This document shows positions 45,563 to 55,179 of a stretch of DNA of 64,000 nt, in pieces (within the stretch, counting starts at the first letter, position 1; each line of letters starts with the position of its first letter). The DNA is from Exiguobacterium sp. RIT594 (GTDB taxonomy: Bacteria; Bacillota; Bacilli; Exiguobacteriales; Exiguobacteriaceae): NCBI RefSeq assembly GCF_003339585.1, contig NZ_QPKF01000001.1:868001-932000 (forward strand). Direction: 5' to 3'. The position numbers were made by a program, and so were the translations under genes. The notes beneath the pieces are model-generated. The model searched no databases. It was given only the letters and a program-made list of their open reading frames with translations, and was not told where the DNA came from.

Positions 45563-46456
45563 ATGATGAAACAGATTGGCGTTACCGTACTTACAGGAGC
45601 AATTGCCGCAACGAGTTTTGGGAGTATTGACGCTTCGGCACATGGCAAACATGATCTACTCGATCCAAATCGTGTCGTTAACATTGCCCACCGAGGTGCT
45701 TCCGGGTATGCACCGGAACATACGATGACAGCGTATCAACTAAGCCATAAAAAATTAAAAGCCGACTACATCGAAATCGATTTGCAGATGACGAAGGACG
45801 GTCAATTGATTGCGATGCACGATGAGACGGTCGATCGGACGACGAACGGAACCGGTGCCGTCAAAGACAAGACATTAGCTGAAATCAAACGCCTCGATGC
45901 GGGAAGCTGGTTCAATACAGCGAATCCTGATTATGCGAAGGCTGAATATAAGGGACTCCAAGTTCCGACACTTGATGAGATTTTTGATAAATATGGCAAA
46001 CATGCGAACTATTATATTGAAACAAAATCACCTGAAGTTTACCCGGGAATGGAAGAAAAACTACTGAAAACATTAAAAGATCATGGTCTATCCAGCGAGC
46101 GTGTTAAACCGGGACAAGTCATGATTCAATCGTTCAGTCAAGCAAGTCTATTAAAAGTTAAAGCACTTGATGAAGGGTTTCCACTCGTCCAGCTGATGGA
46201 AGCATCAACAGTCCAATCACTCACGCCTGAGGCACTTGACGAAATTCAGACATACGCAGTCGGACTCGGACCCTCATTTAAAGGACTGACGCGCGAAAAT
46301 ACGGCAATGATTCGGGAACGTGGCCTGTTGCTTCATCCTTACACGGTGAACGAGAAAGTCGACATGGAACGGATGCTCGATTACGGCGTGACAGGAGTTT
46401 TTACGAACTATGCGGATCGCTTCAACGAAGTATTACATGACATGAAAAAGAAATGA
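45563..46456 (+). CDS. glpQ: Secreted glycerophosphodiester phosphodiesterase
   Basis: 297 residues. Sec signal peptide (about 1-26, cut near SIDASA-HG). GDPD motifs: IAHRGASGYAPEHT, YIEIDLQMTKDGQLIAMHDETVDRTTNG (metal ligands Glu, Asp, His), and later YIETKSP. Releases glycerol-3-phosphate from deacylated phospholipids or teichoic acid outside the cell. AAGGGGGAAAT precedes ATG 45563. Single gene, terminator right after. No Pho box was identified. Confidence 0.93.
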   Translation: MMKQIGVTVLTGAIAATSFGSIDASAHGKHDLLDPNRVVNIAHRGASGYAPEHTMTAYQLSHKKLKADYIEIDLQMTKDGQLIAMHDETVDRTTNGTGAVKDKTLAEIKRLDAGSWFNTANPDYAKAEYKGLQVPTLDEIFDKYGKHANYYIETKSPEVYPGMEEKLLKTLKDHGLSSERVKPGQVMIQSFSQASLLKVKALDEGFPLVQLMEASTVQSLTPEALDEIQTYAVGLGPSFKGLTRENTAMIRERGLLLHPYTVNEKVDMERMLDYGVTGVFTNYADRFNEVLHDMKKK

Positions 46457-46463
46457 ATCGTTT

Positions 46464-46500
46464 AAAAGTCAGTTTCCTGTTCAGGAAATTGACTTTTTTT
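46464..46500 (+). terminator. Terminator of glpQ
   Basis: AAAAGTCAGTTTCCTG pairs with CAGGAAATTGACTTTT, T7. Confidence 0.9.
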
Positions 46501-46648
46501 GTTCAGATGACATCTAAGTCTCTTTCCGTTACGTATACTGATAAAAGCACATCGTTTATGTTCGATTGGTATCGAACATGATACGATGTAACAACAGTGT
46601 TAAGTGGGATTTAAAACGGGTTCCATGAACAGGGAAGAGAGGAAAGAC

Positions 46649-47095
46649 ATGCGAATCACTCAATATACAGACTATGGACTTCGCGTTCTGATTTATTTAG
46701 GTCTTCACCGAGAAGAAGTCACACCGATGCCGGCGATTGCCAATCATTATGGGATATCTTCCAATCATTTGATGAAAGTGACACAACAATTGACGAAGCT
46801 TGGATACGTGGAATCGACACGCGGACGAACAGGCGGACTCCGGTTGATTCGCGATCCGGAGGAAATCAATATCGGAAAAGTCGTTCGTGAGATGGAGCCG
46901 ATGGATATCGTCGAATGTTTTGCCGCAGATGGCCATTGTGTCATCGAACCTCAATGTCAACTCAAGGGGATTCTTGGTCGTGCGTTGCGCGCCTTCATCC
47001 GTGAACTGGAGCAACATACATTAGCCGAGCTACTCAAAAACCCATACGAACTGAATTTGTTATTTGCAAAAACGGATGCTAACCCTTCACGTTAA
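46649..47095 (+). CDS. nsrR: Rrf2-family Fe-S regulator, NsrR type
   Basis: 148 residues. N-terminal winged HTH (about 2-60, NHYGISSNHLMKVTQQL), then VECFAADGHCVIEPQC with Cys90, Cys97 and Cys103, the three-cysteine set that holds the NO-sensitive Fe-S cluster of NsrR. Represses NO-detoxification and nitrite/nitrate genes until NO destroys the cluster. ATG 46649 follows GAGAGGAAAG; the longer frame from 46604 is unlikely. No hmp or nar gene is adjacent. Another Rrf2 (IscR/CymR) is less likely given cysteine spacing. Confidence 0.85.
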   Translation: MRITQYTDYGLRVLIYLGLHREEVTPMPAIANHYGISSNHLMKVTQQLTKLGYVESTRGRTGGLRLIRDPEEINIGKVVREMEPMDIVECFAADGHCVIEPQCQLKGILGRALRAFIRELEQHTLAELLKNPYELNLLFAKTDANPSR

Positions 47096-47117
47096 GTGAA
47101 CGGTGGCATCCGTTTTT
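47068..47117. terminator. Bidirectional terminator covering the nsrR stop codon
   Basis: AAAACGGATGC/GCATCCGTTTTT outer stem plus TTCAC-GTTAA-GTGAA inner stem (47086-47100). The stop codon TAA lies in the hairpin loop, so the coding region and terminator overlap; it also serves leftward mrpG. Confidence 0.8.
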
Positions 47118-47152
47118 GTATGTGTGTCTAGTTAAGTTAAAAAGGAGTCAGC

Positions 47153-47533
47153 TCATTTTAATTTTGGACCGGGCCGTTTTTTAGGCGTTACATGTTCCGG
47201 GTTTTTGGCAAGGTCATCTTGAACAGATCCTTTCCATAGCGGAACATCACTGTAATACGCGGCGCGGGCAATTAAATGTCCGCCGATTGGTGCTGTAATC
47301 AAAACAAACAGGATTCCGAGCAAGACGCGGGAAGAGAAAAATCCATCTTCCACGACGAAATAGATGATGACGCCAATGAGGATGCTCATGACGCCGAGTG
47401 TCGCACTCTTAGAGGCGGCATGCGCGCGTGTGTAGAGGTCAGGTAACCGGATAAGGCCTAGTGCCGTCACAAGGCTGAAAAATGCCCCGATCAATGCAAA
47501 GGCAGCTACAAAATAATCACTGATTGCGGTCAC
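47153..47533 (-). CDS. mrpG: Mrp Na+/H+ antiporter subunit G
   Basis: 126 residues, three transmembrane helices, PhaG/MnhG family (GLIRLPDLYTRAHAASKSATLG is the signature). Last gene of the mrp operon. GTG start; overlaps mrpF by 17 bp. Charged Pro/Lys-rich tail. Confidence 0.93.
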   Translation of the reverse strand: MTAISDYFVAAFALIGAFFSLVTALGLIRLPDLYTRAHAASKSATLGVMSILIGVIIYFVVEDGFFSSRVLLGILFVLITAPIGGHLIARAAYYSDVPLWKGSVQDDLAKNPEHVTPKKRPGPKLK

Positions 47534-47801
47534 GTTCGATGATCTCTCCTTTCTCGATGAATTTAGAGAAGGCGACGGTCCCGATGAAAGCTAATATCCC
47601 AATCAATAAAATGACTTCAAGATAGTCGCTTGTCCGAAGGATGATGGATACGAGACCGACGACGGAAATCAAGCTGATCCCGATCGAGTCGAGGGCGATG
47701 ACCCGGTCAGCAACGGATGGTCCTTTGATGACCCGGTAAAATAAACCGAGCATGGACAGAAAGACGCCTCCTAAAGCGATGAATAGTAACGTCTCGAACA
47801 T
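47517..47801 (-). CDS. mrpF: Mrp Na+/H+ antiporter subunit F
   Basis: 94 residues, three helices, MnhF/PhaF family (YRVIKGPSVADRVIALDSIG signature). Overlaps mrpE by one base and mrpG by 17. In Bacillus MrpF also affects bile-acid export, but the main role is as a structural part of the antiporter. Confidence 0.93.
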   Translation of the reverse strand: MFETLLFIALGGVFLSMLGLFYRVIKGPSVADRVIALDSIGISLISVVGLVSIILRTSDYLEVILLIGILAFIGTVAFSKFIEKGEIIERDRNQ

Positions 47802-48277
47802 CAGCGGCTCACCTCCAAGATGGCTTTCTCAAAACTGTTGCGGATCGAGGCGACGGCATCATCCGCCTCGGGCATGTGCAGGGCATGAATGTACAACGTT
47901 TTGTTATCGTCCGAAATATCGACGACCAATGTACCCGGTGTCAACGTAATCAGCATCGATAGCAATGTAATTTGCCAATTGTGTTCGAGTTCGGTTTCAT
48001 AGGCAAAGATACCGGGCTTAATATCAAGACGCGGTTTCAGGATGATGGACAGCACCTGAAGGTTCGCAACAACCAGTTCATATAAAAAACGAATGACAAG
48101 TCGGATCAAGGCGATGAACGGTCCGAGATAAAACCGGCTGCTGAACCCCCGCCGCATTGCGAACATCGCAATCAATCCTAGTAAATAACCGATGATGAAC
48201 GATGACGCCGAGAAGGAGTTCGCAAGAAACATCCAGAGGAACGCAAGCAAGATATTGAGTAATAACTGAAATGGCAT
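47801..48277 (-). CDS. mrpE: Mrp Na+/H+ antiporter subunit E
   Basis: 158 residues, MnhE family: two N-terminal membrane helices, then a cytoplasmic domain with the conserved ITLTPGTLVVDISDDNKTLYIHAL. GGAGGATTAAT precedes the ATG. Three bases after mrpD. Confidence 0.93.
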   Translation of the reverse strand: MPFQLLLNILLAFLWMFLANSFSASSFIIGYLLGLIAMFAMRRGFSSRFYLGPFIALIRLVIRFLYELVVANLQVLSIILKPRLDIKPGIFAYETELEHNWQITLLSMLITLTPGTLVVDISDDNKTLYIHALHMPEADDAVASIRNSFEKAILEVSR

Positions 48278-48280
48278 GGA

Positions 48281-49765
48281 TTAATCCTCCTTCAGTACAG
48301 CTTGAATATAAATTGAGGGATCGACAAGTGGATCAACCGCCTGCGAGATGAACGGCCGGACCGCTTCCGTTCCGATACCGTACAAAACGGTAATCCCAAC
48401 CAAAATAAGTGCCGGTGCGAGCAACTGCTTCATCAGGTGGCGTTTCGGTCCACTGTAGGTTTTCGGTGTTCCCCAGAATCCCCGGATGAAAATCTGCATT
48501 ACGGAATAGAGCACGAGCAGACTTGAAATCAAGACGACGAACGGACCGACTAAATCCCCGGCTTCAAAACCACCCCGGACGATCAGCAGTTTTCCGATGA
48601 ACCCGCTGAGTGGCGGAATTCCGGCGAGTGATAATGCAGCGATGAAATACGTCCACCCGAGTAAGGGATAGTCTTTGATCATTCCGCCCATGTCTTTTAG
48701 ACGACTTGATCCGGCGATACCAATCATGACACCGATCAACAGGAACAAGGCCGCCTTGATCAACATGTCATGAATCAGGTAGAAGACCGCTCCTTCAAGT
48801 GACTGACGGGTCATGACGGAAACACCATACAAGATGACGCCGACCGCAACGATGATGTTATAGATTAAGATTTGTTTCACGTCACGTGTCGCCAGCGCAC
48901 CGATGACACCGATGACGATCGTTGCCAGTGCAAGCCAACCGAGAATTTGGTGCGTAAACTCTTGCTGGTGCGAGAAAAACAGGCTGTATGTCCGCAAGAT
49001 CCCGTAGACACCAACTTTCGTCAACAAGGCGCCGAACAGCGCAAGAACGGGTGTCGGAGGCACTTGGTAGGAGCCCGGAAGCCAAAAGTACAACGGGAAG
49101 ATGGCGCCCTTTAAGCCAAAGACAATTAAAAACAGAACTGCGATGACACTGAGGATACCGGGTTGATTGATTTCAGTAATCTTTTGTGAAATATCAGCCA
49201 TACTCAAGGAACCAATGACACCATATAAAAAGGCGACGGTCATGACGAACAAAGCGGATGAAATGACGTTAATCAACAAATACTTCAGTGATTCCCGAAG
49301 TTGCGCCGGCTTGCCTCCAAGAACAATCAAGACGTAAGACGAAATTAGAAACACTTCGAAAAAGACGAACATGTTGAAAATATCACCTGTCGTGAAAGCA
49401 CCATTGACCCCGACGAGTAAAAACTGAACGGCGATGTAATAGTAAAACCGTTGATGCAAGTCGGATAAATAATACATGGAATACCAGACGACAAAAAAGA
49501 CGAGTAAGCTTGTCGTCAGGACGAGCAAGGCTGATAACATATCTGATACGAGCGTGATTCCGAACGGAGCCGGCCAGCTGCCGAGTGTAACGGTCAGAAT
49601 GCCGTCTTGGCGGACGCTATAAACGAGATAGCCGGCTGCGACGATCGTTAAAAAGGTCGAAGCAAGCGAAAACGTTTGTTGCAGATGAAGCCGGTTCGGA
49701 AACAGCATCAAGATGACACCGGTGATCAGTGGAATTAAAAGCGGTAGTAACGGTAAATTAATCAT
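48281..49765 (-). CDS. mrpD: Mrp Na+/H+ antiporter subunit D
   Basis: 494 residues, about fourteen transmembrane helices, homologous to complex I Nuo[19 protein letters not shown] has the conserved TM5 Glu; [37 protein letters not shown] holds the TM7 and TM8 lysines; [10 protein letters not shown] follows. Proton/sodium-conducting subunit. Overlaps mrpC by 8 bp. Confidence 0.95.
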   Translation of the reverse strand: MINLPLLPLLIPLITGVILMLFPNRLHLQQTFSLASTFLTIVAAGYLVYSVRQDGILTVTLGSWPAPFGITLVSDMLSALLVLTTSLLVFFVVWYSMYYLSDLHQRFYYYIAVQFLLVGVNGAFTTGDIFNMFVFFEVFLISSYVLIVLGGKPAQLRESLKYLLINVISSALFVMTVAFLYGVIGSLSMADISQKITEINQPGILSVIAVLFLIVFGLKGAIFPLYFWLPGSYQVPPTPVLALFGALLTKVGVYGILRTYSLFFSHQQEFTHQILGWLALATIVIGVIGALATRDVKQILIYNIIVAVGVILYGVSVMTRQSLEGAVFYLIHDMLIKAALFLLIGVMIGIAGSSRLKDMGGMIKDYPLLGWTYFIAALSLAGIPPLSGFIGKLLIVRGGFEAGDLVGPFVVLISSLLVLYSVMQIFIRGFWGTPKTYSGPKRHLMKQLLAPALILVGITVLYGIGTEAVRPFISQAVDPLVDPSIYIQAVLKED

Positions 49766-50099
49766 GCGTATCGGTTCCTTTCATTTCCTCCAGATTGTCT
49801 GTTCCCAGTTCCTGATAAGCCCGATAAGCCAGGACAAGGAAAAATGCGGTCACTCCAAAGCTGATGACGATAGCCGTCAAGACAAGCGCTTGTGGCAGTG
49901 GGTCCGTATACTGGGTGACGCCGTCTTTGAGGACGGGAGCGGCACCAGTCTTCAGACCGCCCATCGTCATGACGAGCAAATGAGCGGCGTGACTGAGTAA
50001 GCCCGTTCCGATAATGATACGTAAGACACTTTTTGAAAGAATGAGATAGACGGCACACATCGTCAGGATGCCTGCTGCAATCGCCATGATGATTTCCAT
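49758..50099 (-). CDS. mrpC: Mrp Na+/H+ antiporter subunit C
   Basis: 113 residues, three helices, NuoK homologue ([45 protein letters not shown]). Normal length. Confidence 0.95.
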   Translation of the reverse strand: MEIIMAIAAGILTMCAVYLILSKSVLRIIIGTGLLSHAAHLLVMTMGGLKTGAAPVLKDGVTQYTDPLPQALVLTAIVISFGVTAFFLVLAYRAYQELGTDNLEEMKGTDTHD

Positions 50100-50102
50100 G
50101 CG

Positions 50103-50543
50103 TTAATCACTCTCCCCAATCGTTTGAATAATCGTCATCGTCACACCGACGACGACAAGGTACACCCCTAAATCGAACAGCATCGCCGTGTGTAAGGACG
50201 TTTTTCCGAACAGCGGCAAATTAAAATAGTCGTGGGCATGTGTGAAAAATGGTTTGTTGAACAACAGGGCACCTGACGCTGTCAGGACGGAAATCAGCAT
50301 TCCGATGGCTGTCATCTGTTTATAATCGACGGGCAGGATTTGCCGAAGCGTCTTGATATCAAAGGCAAGCAAGATCAAGACGAGGGCGGAAGCCGTTACA
50401 AGACCGCCGACGAAGCCGCCGCCCGGTGTGTAATGACCGGCGAAAAACAGGTAGACGGCAAACAAAAAGATGATGAACGTGATGAACGTCGTCGCAGATT
50501 CCAAGATGACGTCATTCGTATGCTTTTTGATCGGATTTTTCAT
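50103..50543 (-). CDS. mrpB: Mrp Na+/H+ antiporter subunit B
   Basis: 146 residues, four helices, MnhB family (FAGHYTPGGGFVGGLVTASALVL signature). Overlaps mrpA by 4 bp. Confidence 0.95.
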   Translation of the reverse strand: MKNPIKKHTNDVILESATTFITFIIFLFAVYLFFAGHYTPGGGFVGGLVTASALVLILLAFDIKTLRQILPVDYKQMTAIGMLISVLTASGALLFNKPFFTHAHDYFNLPLFGKTSLHTAMLFDLGVYLVVVGVTMTIIQTIGESD

Positions 50544-52945
50544 TTATCGGTTCCTCCTGTCTTCCGGAAATTAATCATCGCGTAGATACCAAGACCGGCA
50601 ATTGCTAATACACTGATTTCAAACAACGTATCAAAACCCCGGAAGTCGACGAGGATGACGTTGACCATATTACCGCCGGCGGCTAAGTCCGCCACGTTGT
50701 CGATGTAATACTGGGCAATCGAAGCGAATGAACGTTGGCTGAGTGAAGCCAGTGCGACCAATGTGACGCTTAACCCGACGAGTGCCGAGATGGCGGCATT
50801 GCCAAGTTTAAACTTAATCCGTTCCTCTTTCCGGCTGATTTCCGGCATATGATAAAACACAAGCAGGAACAAAGCGACGGACACCGTTTCGATGACGAGT
50901 TGCGTCAAAGCCAGGTCCGGTGCCCGGAATAAGACGAAGAACAGCGCGACCGTATAACCGACGACACCAAGCAGAATAATCGATGTCAAACGGGACCGGG
51001 CAAACGTAATCGACAAGGCGCTGCCCACGAGGACAAGGACTAAGACGACTTCATAAGTGTGAACCGTACTGAGTGGATTCACATCAAACCGGAAGGCGTC
51101 AAGGAAATACAGGCTCGATAAAATCAGGATGACGATAAAACCGAAGATGTAGACCAAGTAAGACCGCATGTAGCCAGTCATGACTGTATCATGGATAGCG
51201 GTCGATGTCCGTTCCCCTCGACGCAACAGGGCGTCATATTGATGATTGAGTGAAACCTGTTTCGGCATCCGGTGATACAACGAGCGCCATTTCGGTAAAG
51301 TCAGGAATAAAACCGTACCGACTGAGATGATCAGGACGGTTAAGAACAGTTCCAGGTTAAATCCGTGCCAGAGTTTGATCTCGACTGGAATCGTCCCGCC
51401 ATTTGCAATCACTTTCGGTAAAATCGCTTCAGCGGCCGGACGGATCAATGTGTTCGACAACAGGTTCGGGAACAAGCCGATCAAAATGACCAATGAAACA
51501 AGAACGAGCGGCGGAATCAGCATGCCGATCGGTGCTTCATGCGGTTTTTTCGGCAACTTCTCGAGTTGTCTTGGACCGAGGAACGTCCGGTAGACAATTA
51601 AAATACTGTAGACAAATGTAAAGATGCTGCCGATGACCGCAACGAACGGGAACAAGAGTCCGATTGTATCGAGATGGAACAATCCGGACTCTGATACTTC
51701 GAGCACACCGGTTAAAAACATTTCCTTACTCAAGAAACCGTTGAAGGGTGGGACCCCTGCCATCGACAACGTGCCGATCGTCGCGATCGTAAACGTCACC
51801 GGCATCAGTTGCGATAAGCCGCCGAGTTTTCGGATATCCCGTGTGCCGGTCTCGTGATCAACAATCCCCGCCATCATGAAGAGACTTCCTTTGAATGTGG
51901 CATGGTTAATCAAATGGAAGACGGCAGCAACGGTCGCAACCGTATAGAGGCTGTCCGGTAAGATTTCGACCTGCAATGCAGCAGCTCCGAGTCCGAGCAA
52001 TGACATGATCAGACCGAGTTGGGAAATCGTCGAATACGCTAAAATCGCTTTTAAATCGACCTGTTTGACGGCGTTGAGCGACCCCCAGAAGAGTGTGAAC
52101 ATTCCGACAGACGAGACCAGATAAAACCAGAGTGGTGTTTCAGCAAAGATGGGACTCATCCGGGCGACGAGATACAGACCGGCCTTGACCATTGTGGCCG
52201 AGTGGAGGTAAGCACTGACCGGGGTCGGCGCTTCCATTGCATCCGGTAACCAGATATGAAACGGGAACTGAGCCGATTTTGTAAAAGCTGCCAGTAAAAA
52301 CAGAACAAGCGACACGGTGAAGAGCGGATCACCTGAATAAGTGCCGACCGTCGCCAGCGATTCCCGGATACTGAATGAACCGGACAGCAGCGACAGCAGG
52401 GAGATTCCGCCGAGCATCGACAAACCACCGAATACAGTAATGAGCATCGACTTTTGTGCACCGTAACGGGAGCGTTCCCGCTCGTACCAATAACCGATTA
52501 AAAGGAAGGACGAAATTGATGTCAATTCCCAAAATAGATACATGACGATCATATTGTCAGATAAGACGATTCCGAGCATCGCCGTCATGAAAAGAAGTAG
52601 GTAAACATAAAAATTATGAAGAGCTTCTTTTTTAGCATCAAGATAATAGATGGAATACAGGACGACGAGCGAACCGATTCCGGTAATCAACAATGCAAAC
52701 AGCAGACCCAGACCGTCCACGTAAGCAGTAAAGTTGATATCGAGCGAAGGAATCCATTTCATCGTCGCAACGACTGTTTTTCTGGCCATCGTCTGGCTGA
52801 GGAATTGACTGAAATAGGCGACCAATGTCAGCGGAACGAGTAAAACGAACCAGCCGGTGTGTACCGATCGAATTTTTTTATACAGCAATGGAATGAAGAG
52901 ACTGACGAGTAGCGGCAATAAAATTGCCAAATGAAGCAATGACAC
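50540..52945 (-). CDS. mrpA: Mrp Na+/H+ antiporter subunit A
   Basis: 801 residues, full length, some twenty helices. N-terminal NuoL-like part with LFWELTSISSFLLIGYW (TM5 Glu) and FTKSAQFPFHIWLPDAMEAPTPVSAYLHSATMVKAG; C-terminal MbhD/E-like part (LFRAPDLALTQLVIETVSVALFLLVF). First gene of mrpABCDEFG, which exports Na+ in exchange for protons and supports pH and salt tolerance. GTG start at 52945 behind AAGGAGGGA; an ATG two bases upstream is out of frame. Upstream leader carries hairpins. Confidence 0.96.
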   Translation of the reverse strand: MSLLHLAILLPLLVSLFIPLLYKKIRSVHTGWFVLLVPLTLVAYFSQFLSQTMARKTVVATMKWIPSLDINFTAYVDGLGLLFALLITGIGSLVVLYSIYYLDAKKEALHNFYVYLLLFMTAMLGIVLSDNMIVMYLFWELTSISSFLLIGYWYERERSRYGAQKSMLITVFGGLSMLGGISLLSLLSGSFSIRESLATVGTYSGDPLFTVSLVLFLLAAFTKSAQFPFHIWLPDAMEAPTPVSAYLHSATMVKAGLYLVARMSPIFAETPLWFYLVSSVGMFTLFWGSLNAVKQVDLKAILAYSTISQLGLIMSLLGLGAAALQVEILPDSLYTVATVAAVFHLINHATFKGSLFMMAGIVDHETGTRDIRKLGGLSQLMPVTFTIATIGTLSMAGVPPFNGFLSKEMFLTGVLEVSESGLFHLDTIGLLFPFVAVIGSIFTFVYSILIVYRTFLGPRQLEKLPKKPHEAPIGMLIPPLVLVSLVILIGLFPNLLSNTLIRPAAEAILPKVIANGGTIPVEIKLWHGFNLELFLTVLIISVGTVLFLTLPKWRSLYHRMPKQVSLNHQYDALLRRGERTSTAIHDTVMTGYMRSYLVYIFGFIVILILSSLYFLDAFRFDVNPLSTVHTYEVVLVLVLVGSALSITFARSRLTSIILLGVVGYTVALFFVLFRAPDLALTQLVIETVSVALFLLVFYHMPEISRKEERIKFKLGNAAISALVGLSVTLVALASLSQRSFASIAQYYIDNVADLAAGGNMVNVILVDFRGFDTLFEISVLAIAGLGIYAMINFRKTGGTDK

Positions 52946-53295
52946 ATGATTCCCTCCTTTTCATATCGTTCATTTCATCGAAAAAAATGAAAGAAGGACG
53001 TAGTACGCAAGCGAGCAGTCGTGCTTGTGACGAGTCCTTTTTATCCAATCATTCGATTCTCATGAAGCATCTGTTAAAAGTATAACGTAGATTTCGGCTC
53101 TCTGCATGACGCGAACCTTCCTGATGTAGTGCAGGAAAGCGGTTTTTGAGTAAATTATTAAATATGTAGGAACACGGCAGAAAAATGAGAAAAAAAGTCC
53201 GAAAAAATTTTAAAAGACAAGGGTAATTTGATTACAATCGTCTTTTTCAGGGAAAACCAACTAAGTCTAAAAATTCAGCGAACAGAGGTGCCGTC
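52946..53295. other. 350-bp intergenic region: structured mrp leader and divergent promoter zone
   Basis: No ORF. Two hairpins: AAGGAC ... GTCCTT enclosing ACGCAAGC/GCTTGTG (52995-53040) and AACC.TTCCTG/CAGGAA..GGTT (53116-53144). The first lies about 50 nt upstream of the mrpA start on the minus strand; the second has a T5 on the plus strand. The rest separates divergent mrpA and the small gene at 53296. No known riboswitch consensus is recognised. Confidence 0.45.
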
Positions 53296-53568
53296 ATGAA
53301 AAAGTCATTTAAACAAGGTTTGGTCATTGGTGGAATCGCAGCCCTATCTGCGTTAGTCATCAAGCGTTATAAGCAAGCGGGGGATTCGTCAGAAGGATTC
53401 AGCAATCCAGCTGCACTCGATCGTCAACCGAGCATTGATGCCAAAAAGGATGAAACAGAAGTCGGACTGACACAACTCGATTCGATTCACCGGGCGGATT
53501 GGCAAGCCAACGGGTTTCCGCAAACGCATGCCGAACTGGAACGTCTGGAAAAAGAAGATAACCAGTAA
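53296..53568 (+). CDS. Small membrane-anchored protein, unknown function
   Basis: 90 residues. N-terminal helix (about 7-23, GLVIGGIAALSALVI) preceded by lysines, then a hydrophilic acidic tail that would be outside or inside by the positive-inside rule (inside N-terminus). No family recognised. CAGAGGTG precedes ATG 53296. Convergent with the next gene. Confidence 0.65.
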   Translation: MKKSFKQGLVIGGIAALSALVIKRYKQAGDSSEGFSNPAALDRQPSIDAKKDETEVGLTQLDSIHRADWQANGFPQTHAELERLEKEDNQ

Positions 53569-53597
53569 AAAACACGCTCTCGTCTGAGAGCGTGTTG
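53567..53597 (-). terminator. Terminator of the 97-residue gene (leftward)
   Basis: AACACGCTCTC-GTCT-GAGAGCGTGTT perfect hairpin; the T run is on the minus strand only. Confidence 0.88.
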
Positions 53598-53609
53598 TCA
53601 TGTATAGAA

Positions 53610-53903
53610 TTAAGCGCTTGTCGAAACAAGTGCTTGAATTCGTTCGCTGTGCGCAGCATACGAAGAGAGATGCTCAAATTGATGTAACGTTAGAGTCGTC
53701 ATCCGACTATGGCCGGTACTGGATTCAAGAGACAGGTACGCTTCGTTTTGATCTTGACCACCACCGTCAAAACGAATTTTTGCCGTAATCGTCCGTCCAT
53801 CGTTTGCTTGCATATAAATATCGTAACCGCCGAAATCAACTCGGTTGAAGCGGTTAGCTTCGCTTACGATTCGTTTAAAAGTTTCAATCAATGAATATGA
53901 CAT
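53610..53903 (-). CDS. Small hypothetical protein
   Basis: 97 residues, soluble, probably a beta-rich fold (YDIYMQANDGRTITAKIRFDGGG ... EAYLSLESSTGHSRMTTLTL). No family recognised. ATAAGGAGGAA gives it a strong ribosome site. Single-gene unit with its own terminator. Confidence 0.65.
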   Translation of the reverse strand: MSYSLIETFKRIVSEANRFNRVDFGGYDIYMQANDGRTITAKIRFDGGGQDQNEAYLSLESSTGHSRMTTLTLHQFEHLSSYAAHSERIQALVSTSA

Positions 53904-54171
53904 GCTATTTCCTCCTTATGTGAAAACCATGTGACCTAACGAGCAATCACCAATCAGTATCGATTATGTCTTTTCCCAGTATATAGAAAAATTAAACCTT
54001 TTAAAAGAATCTTTATTTTTTTAAGTTTTATTTGCTATGAAACGCGTTTCATACTTTATGATAATTCACGACAGCGCGTGACTATCGTAAACGATGGGCG
54101 TGAGCTGAGTAGTAGTGGAGGAGACCTGTTCTTTTCTAAACAGAGGTCTTAAAATGTGTCAGATGTAGCTG
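53904..54171. other. Non-coding stretch with palindrome and hairpins
   Basis: No ORF seen. It contains a perfect 18-bp palindrome (54038-54055), an AT-rich promoter-like part toward 53903, short inverted repeats at 54067-54098 and AGACCTGTT ... AACAGAGGTCT at 54122-54149. It might hold the promoter of the 97-residue gene and possibly a small RNA. Confidence 0.4.
54038..54055. promoter_or_regulatory. Perfect 18-bp palindrome, likely LacI/other repressor operator
   Basis: TATGAAACGCGTTTCATA is self-complementary over all 18 bases. It is near the cre pattern but with a GC centre, so another LacI-family or TetR-family protein is more likely. It is 135 bp from the nearest start codon (53903, minus strand). 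Confidence 0.55.
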
Positions 54172-54224
54172 AAAAAAAAGACACAAAAAGGAGTTGGATG
54201 TAAGTCCAACTCCTTTTTGTGTCT
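54172..54224. terminator. Terminator of the YeeN/YebC-type gene
   Basis: Perfect 20-bp arms 54179-54198/54205-54224 (core CACAAAAAGGAGTTGG), T8 on the minus strand. Confidence 0.9.
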
Positions 54225-54263
54225 AAAAACCGGTATTAAACTAATTTGTTAATGAATCGATAC

Positions 54264-54977
54264 TCAAAGTTCAACGTTGTGATAGACTTGCTGGACGTCT
54301 TCCAAGTCTTCCAGTGCATCAATCATTTTTTCGAACTGTTGGACGTCTTCGTCGGATAACGTCACTTCATTTTGGGCGAGCATGACCAGTTCTGCAACTG
54401 AAAAGTCAGTGATTCCTGCTTCTTTCAGTGTTTCTTGAACAGTATGGAACTGTTCCGGCTCGGCATAGATGATGACCGATTCTTCTTCTTCCAAGATGTC
54501 ACGGACATCGATATCCGCTTCCATCATCAATTCTAGGACATCGTCAGCTGATTTGCCTTCGAAAGCAAAGATGGCTGTCGCATCAAACATGTAAGCGACC
54601 GATCCACTGACCCCCATGTTTCCGCCGTTTTTACCAAAAGCGGCCCGAACGTCTGAAGCTGTCCGGTTAACATTGTTCGTCAATGTTTCGACGATGACCA
54701 TTGAACCGCTTGGTCCAAATCCTTCGTAACGTAACACGTCAAAGTTTTCTTCTGCGCCGCCTTTTGCTTTTTCGATGGCCCGATCGACGATAGCGCGTGG
54801 AACACTATATGTCTTCGCACGCTCGAGAACCACTTTTAACGCCTGGTTGGATTCAGGGTCCGGCTCCCCTTGTTTAGCGGCCACATAAATCTCCCGACCG
54901 AACTTCGCATAGACGCGACTAGTATTTTTGTCTTTCGACGCCTTTTTTTCTTTAATGTTATTCCATTTACGACCCAT
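54264..54977 (-). CDS. YebC/PmpR-family protein (YeeN type)
   Basis: 237 residues from ATG 54977 ([18 protein letters not shown]). TACO1/YebC fold: [61 protein letters not shown] is the family signature. Members act as translation factors at poly-proline or as DNA-binding regulators; the YeeN branch is the second paralogue in Bacillus. Upstream frame from 55088 lacks a ribosome site. Monocistronic. Confidence 0.9.
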   Translation of the reverse strand: MGRKWNNIKEKKASKDKNTSRVYAKFGREIYVAAKQGEPDPESNQALKVVLERAKTYSVPRAIVDRAIEKAKGGAEENFDVLRYEGFGPSGSMVIVETLTNNVNRTASDVRAAFGKNGGNMGVSGSVAYMFDATAIFAFEGKSADDVLELMMEADIDVRDILEEEESVIIYAEPEQFHTVQETLKEAGITDFSVAELVMLAQNEVTLSDEDVQQFEKMIDALEDLEDVQQVYHNVEL

Positions 54978-55105
54978 CAGAATCCACTCGCTTTCACATG
55001 ACTTCGATTTAATTAGGAACTTACTGGTTCCTTCTGCCTCATCAGTATACCGCATAAGTTGTTGATTGCTAAACTGAAAAGATAGCAAAATACGTGTTTT
55101 TTCAT

Positions 55106-55119
55106 GATTAACGTTTACA
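55106..55119 (+). promoter_or_regulatory. Weak cre-like site before neopullulanase
   Basis: GATTAACGTTTACA matches the cre consensus at 11 of 14 positions, 61 bp before the start codon. Confidence 0.35.
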
Positions 55120-55179
55120 ACCAGTCTGAAATCGGGAAGTAACAGAAGATGAAATCTAGCATGTGAGAGGAGAGGGACT

